This document shows, in pieces, positions 62,933 through 64,000 of a stretch of 64,000 bases of DNA (its first letter is position 1; every line of letters begins with the position of its first letter). The translations under genes were made by a program, and so were the position numbers. The notes beneath the pieces were generated by a model, which worked only from the letters and a program-made list of their open reading frames with translations, was not told the origin of the DNA and searched no databases. Origin of the DNA: Phoenix dactylifera. Lineage: Eukaryota > Streptophyta > Magnoliopsida > Arecales > Arecaceae. The DNA lies in contig NW_024067695.1 in the NCBI RefSeq assembly GCF_009389715.1, forward strand, positions 62,001 to 126,000. Reading direction: 5' to 3'.

Positions 62933-64000
62933 CTGCAGTGTAACAACCACAATTGACCAAATACAGCCAAATTATGTCAGATTTGAAACTTTAATCACAG
63001 TCGGCATGCAGAAAGCTGATACTAGAAATTTGTTTATACATGTCACTGTTTTGTCTCTACAAGCAAAGTTCAGAACCACCGAGCACTTGCTCAAACGGTA
63101 TGGTATCACCTCTTGCCACTTGGGTAAGAGGTTAAGATTTGATTCAGGTTAGAGGCAGCCCCCAAGGGTGCAAAAACTAGGTGGGGGATTAGCCCCTCCT
63201 TATCTCTCAAAAAAAAAAAAAAAGACAAAAAGGGTCATAACTAATTGCTGGTGGGTACTGCAAGGGATAAAAGCCACCAATGGCAAATACAGATAGACAC
63301 CCAGTCGCATGACCATAAAAAAGTTTAGTCAAGATAAAAACTCTGCTTTAAACTTGATGTTCTTCGAAACCCAAAACACCAAATTCAAAAACCATTGGTG
63401 TTTCCACCATATTTGTCCTTAAGGTCTTTCGTCCAATAGAAATTCCACTTTTCTATGAATCTCAAAATCTAATTTCAGAGAAACACCCCCTTGAGCCTTT
63501 TGTAACTAAACCATTACCTTTTTTCCTCTACATGCACCCAACCAATATGTTGGACTATCCCACTTGTTAATTACTCCAAAGTACATTCTTCAAGTCATTC
63601 GAGTTTCACAACCAAAGGCATACTAAAGGAACGTATATATGCAACCAGATCTTTTAAGGCAGACTGAATTATGATATACCCTCTATGCAAAAAGATAGTT
63701 GCACTCCTAATGGTGAACCATCCCCCTATGCTTCCAACAATAGCATTGCAGCATAAACTAATGTTTTCCAACAATAGCATTGCAACATGAATTCAACTTT
63801 TGTAAGATACCTAGAGATAGCCCATAATTTTCATCAGAAGACATCCCCCACATTGCAATCGAAAACTTTTGCAGGATTTAGTATCTTCCTTCCACCTCAC
63901 TGTCTCAACATTGGTCTTGAGTCAAATATCACTTGAAACATAAGATTCATGTTATCCATGCAAGAGCAGCTCATCATCCTTGCAAAAAGATAAATGACTT
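62933..64000 (-). other. Intron of the PABN-type gene, running to the window edge
   Basis: Begins after the acceptor CTGCAG (62933-62938 on the other strand). No further exon is visible up to 64000. It carries a SINE-like repeat. Confidence 0.6.
63079..63223 (+). mobile_element. tRNA-derived SINE-like repeat in the PABN-type intron
   Basis: A-box-like TTGCTCAAACGG (63088-63099), B-box-like GATTTGATTCAGG (63136-63148), about 145 bp, ending in 'tatctct' and an A run of 16. Size and layout fit a plant SINE; no clear target duplication. Confidence 0.55.

Overview
This is a plant nuclear window. Split genes with GT-AG introns, GC-rich first exons in an AT-rich background and dense transposable elements point to a monocot. 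A palm-like genome is my guess and is not proven by the sequence. By length most of the window is transposons. I find five supported host genes: a UGT85-type UDP-glycosyltransferase (9798-11329, +, two exons), an intronless EXORDIUM/PHI-1-like secreted protein (37630-38616, -), an intronless PLS-class pentatricopeptide repeat protein (41206-42999, -), a plastid class II DAHP synthase of the shikimate pathway (53572-57483, +, five exons) and the 3' end of a nuclear poly(A)-binding (PABN-type) RRM gene that runs off the right edge (62438-62932, -). They look like unrelated single genes, not a cluster or pathway.

Left part (1-13.9 kb): remnants of a Copia-type LTR and a chromovirus LTR, then a complete-ended CACTA transposon (2120-7866, TSD TAT). 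The CACTA carries host gene fragments, including an open chimeric frame joining the N-terminus of an RHA2-like RING-H2 protein to a PPR piece. A LINE scrap, the UGT gene, a long AT microsatellite, a diverged tandem duplication and a small Tourist-like MITE follow.

Centre (13.9-36.4 kb): a nested transposon stack. A Tourist/PIF-Harbinger-type MITE (13895-18780, TSD TTA) was split by a Tat-lineage LTR element holding only gag and protease (14306-18285, TSD GTAAT). After a tRNA-derived SINE comes a Tekay-like chromovirus on the minus strand (19889-36431, TSD AAAAC), mostly emptied of coding sequence, inside which sits an Athila-lineage gag-protease-only element (23197-32340, TSD TATAT). LTR pairs of all three differ by only about 1% by eye, so they are young. 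The Tekay LTRs carry a tandem array of hairpin-forming units in which stem changes are paired.

Right part (36.4-64 kb): EXORDIUM-like and PPR genes, hAT-like MITEs, a short minus-strand LTR element (48270-52888, TSD CAATG) with no recognisable gag or pol of its own, whose left LTR holds both a small CACTA derivative (49566-50604, TSD TCA) and a Copia LTR-gag fragment. Then the DAHP synthase gene, a LINE (minus) split by a solo LTR (59803-60634), and the PABN gene end with a SINE in its intron. No rRNA, CRISPR or canonical tRNA gene was seen.
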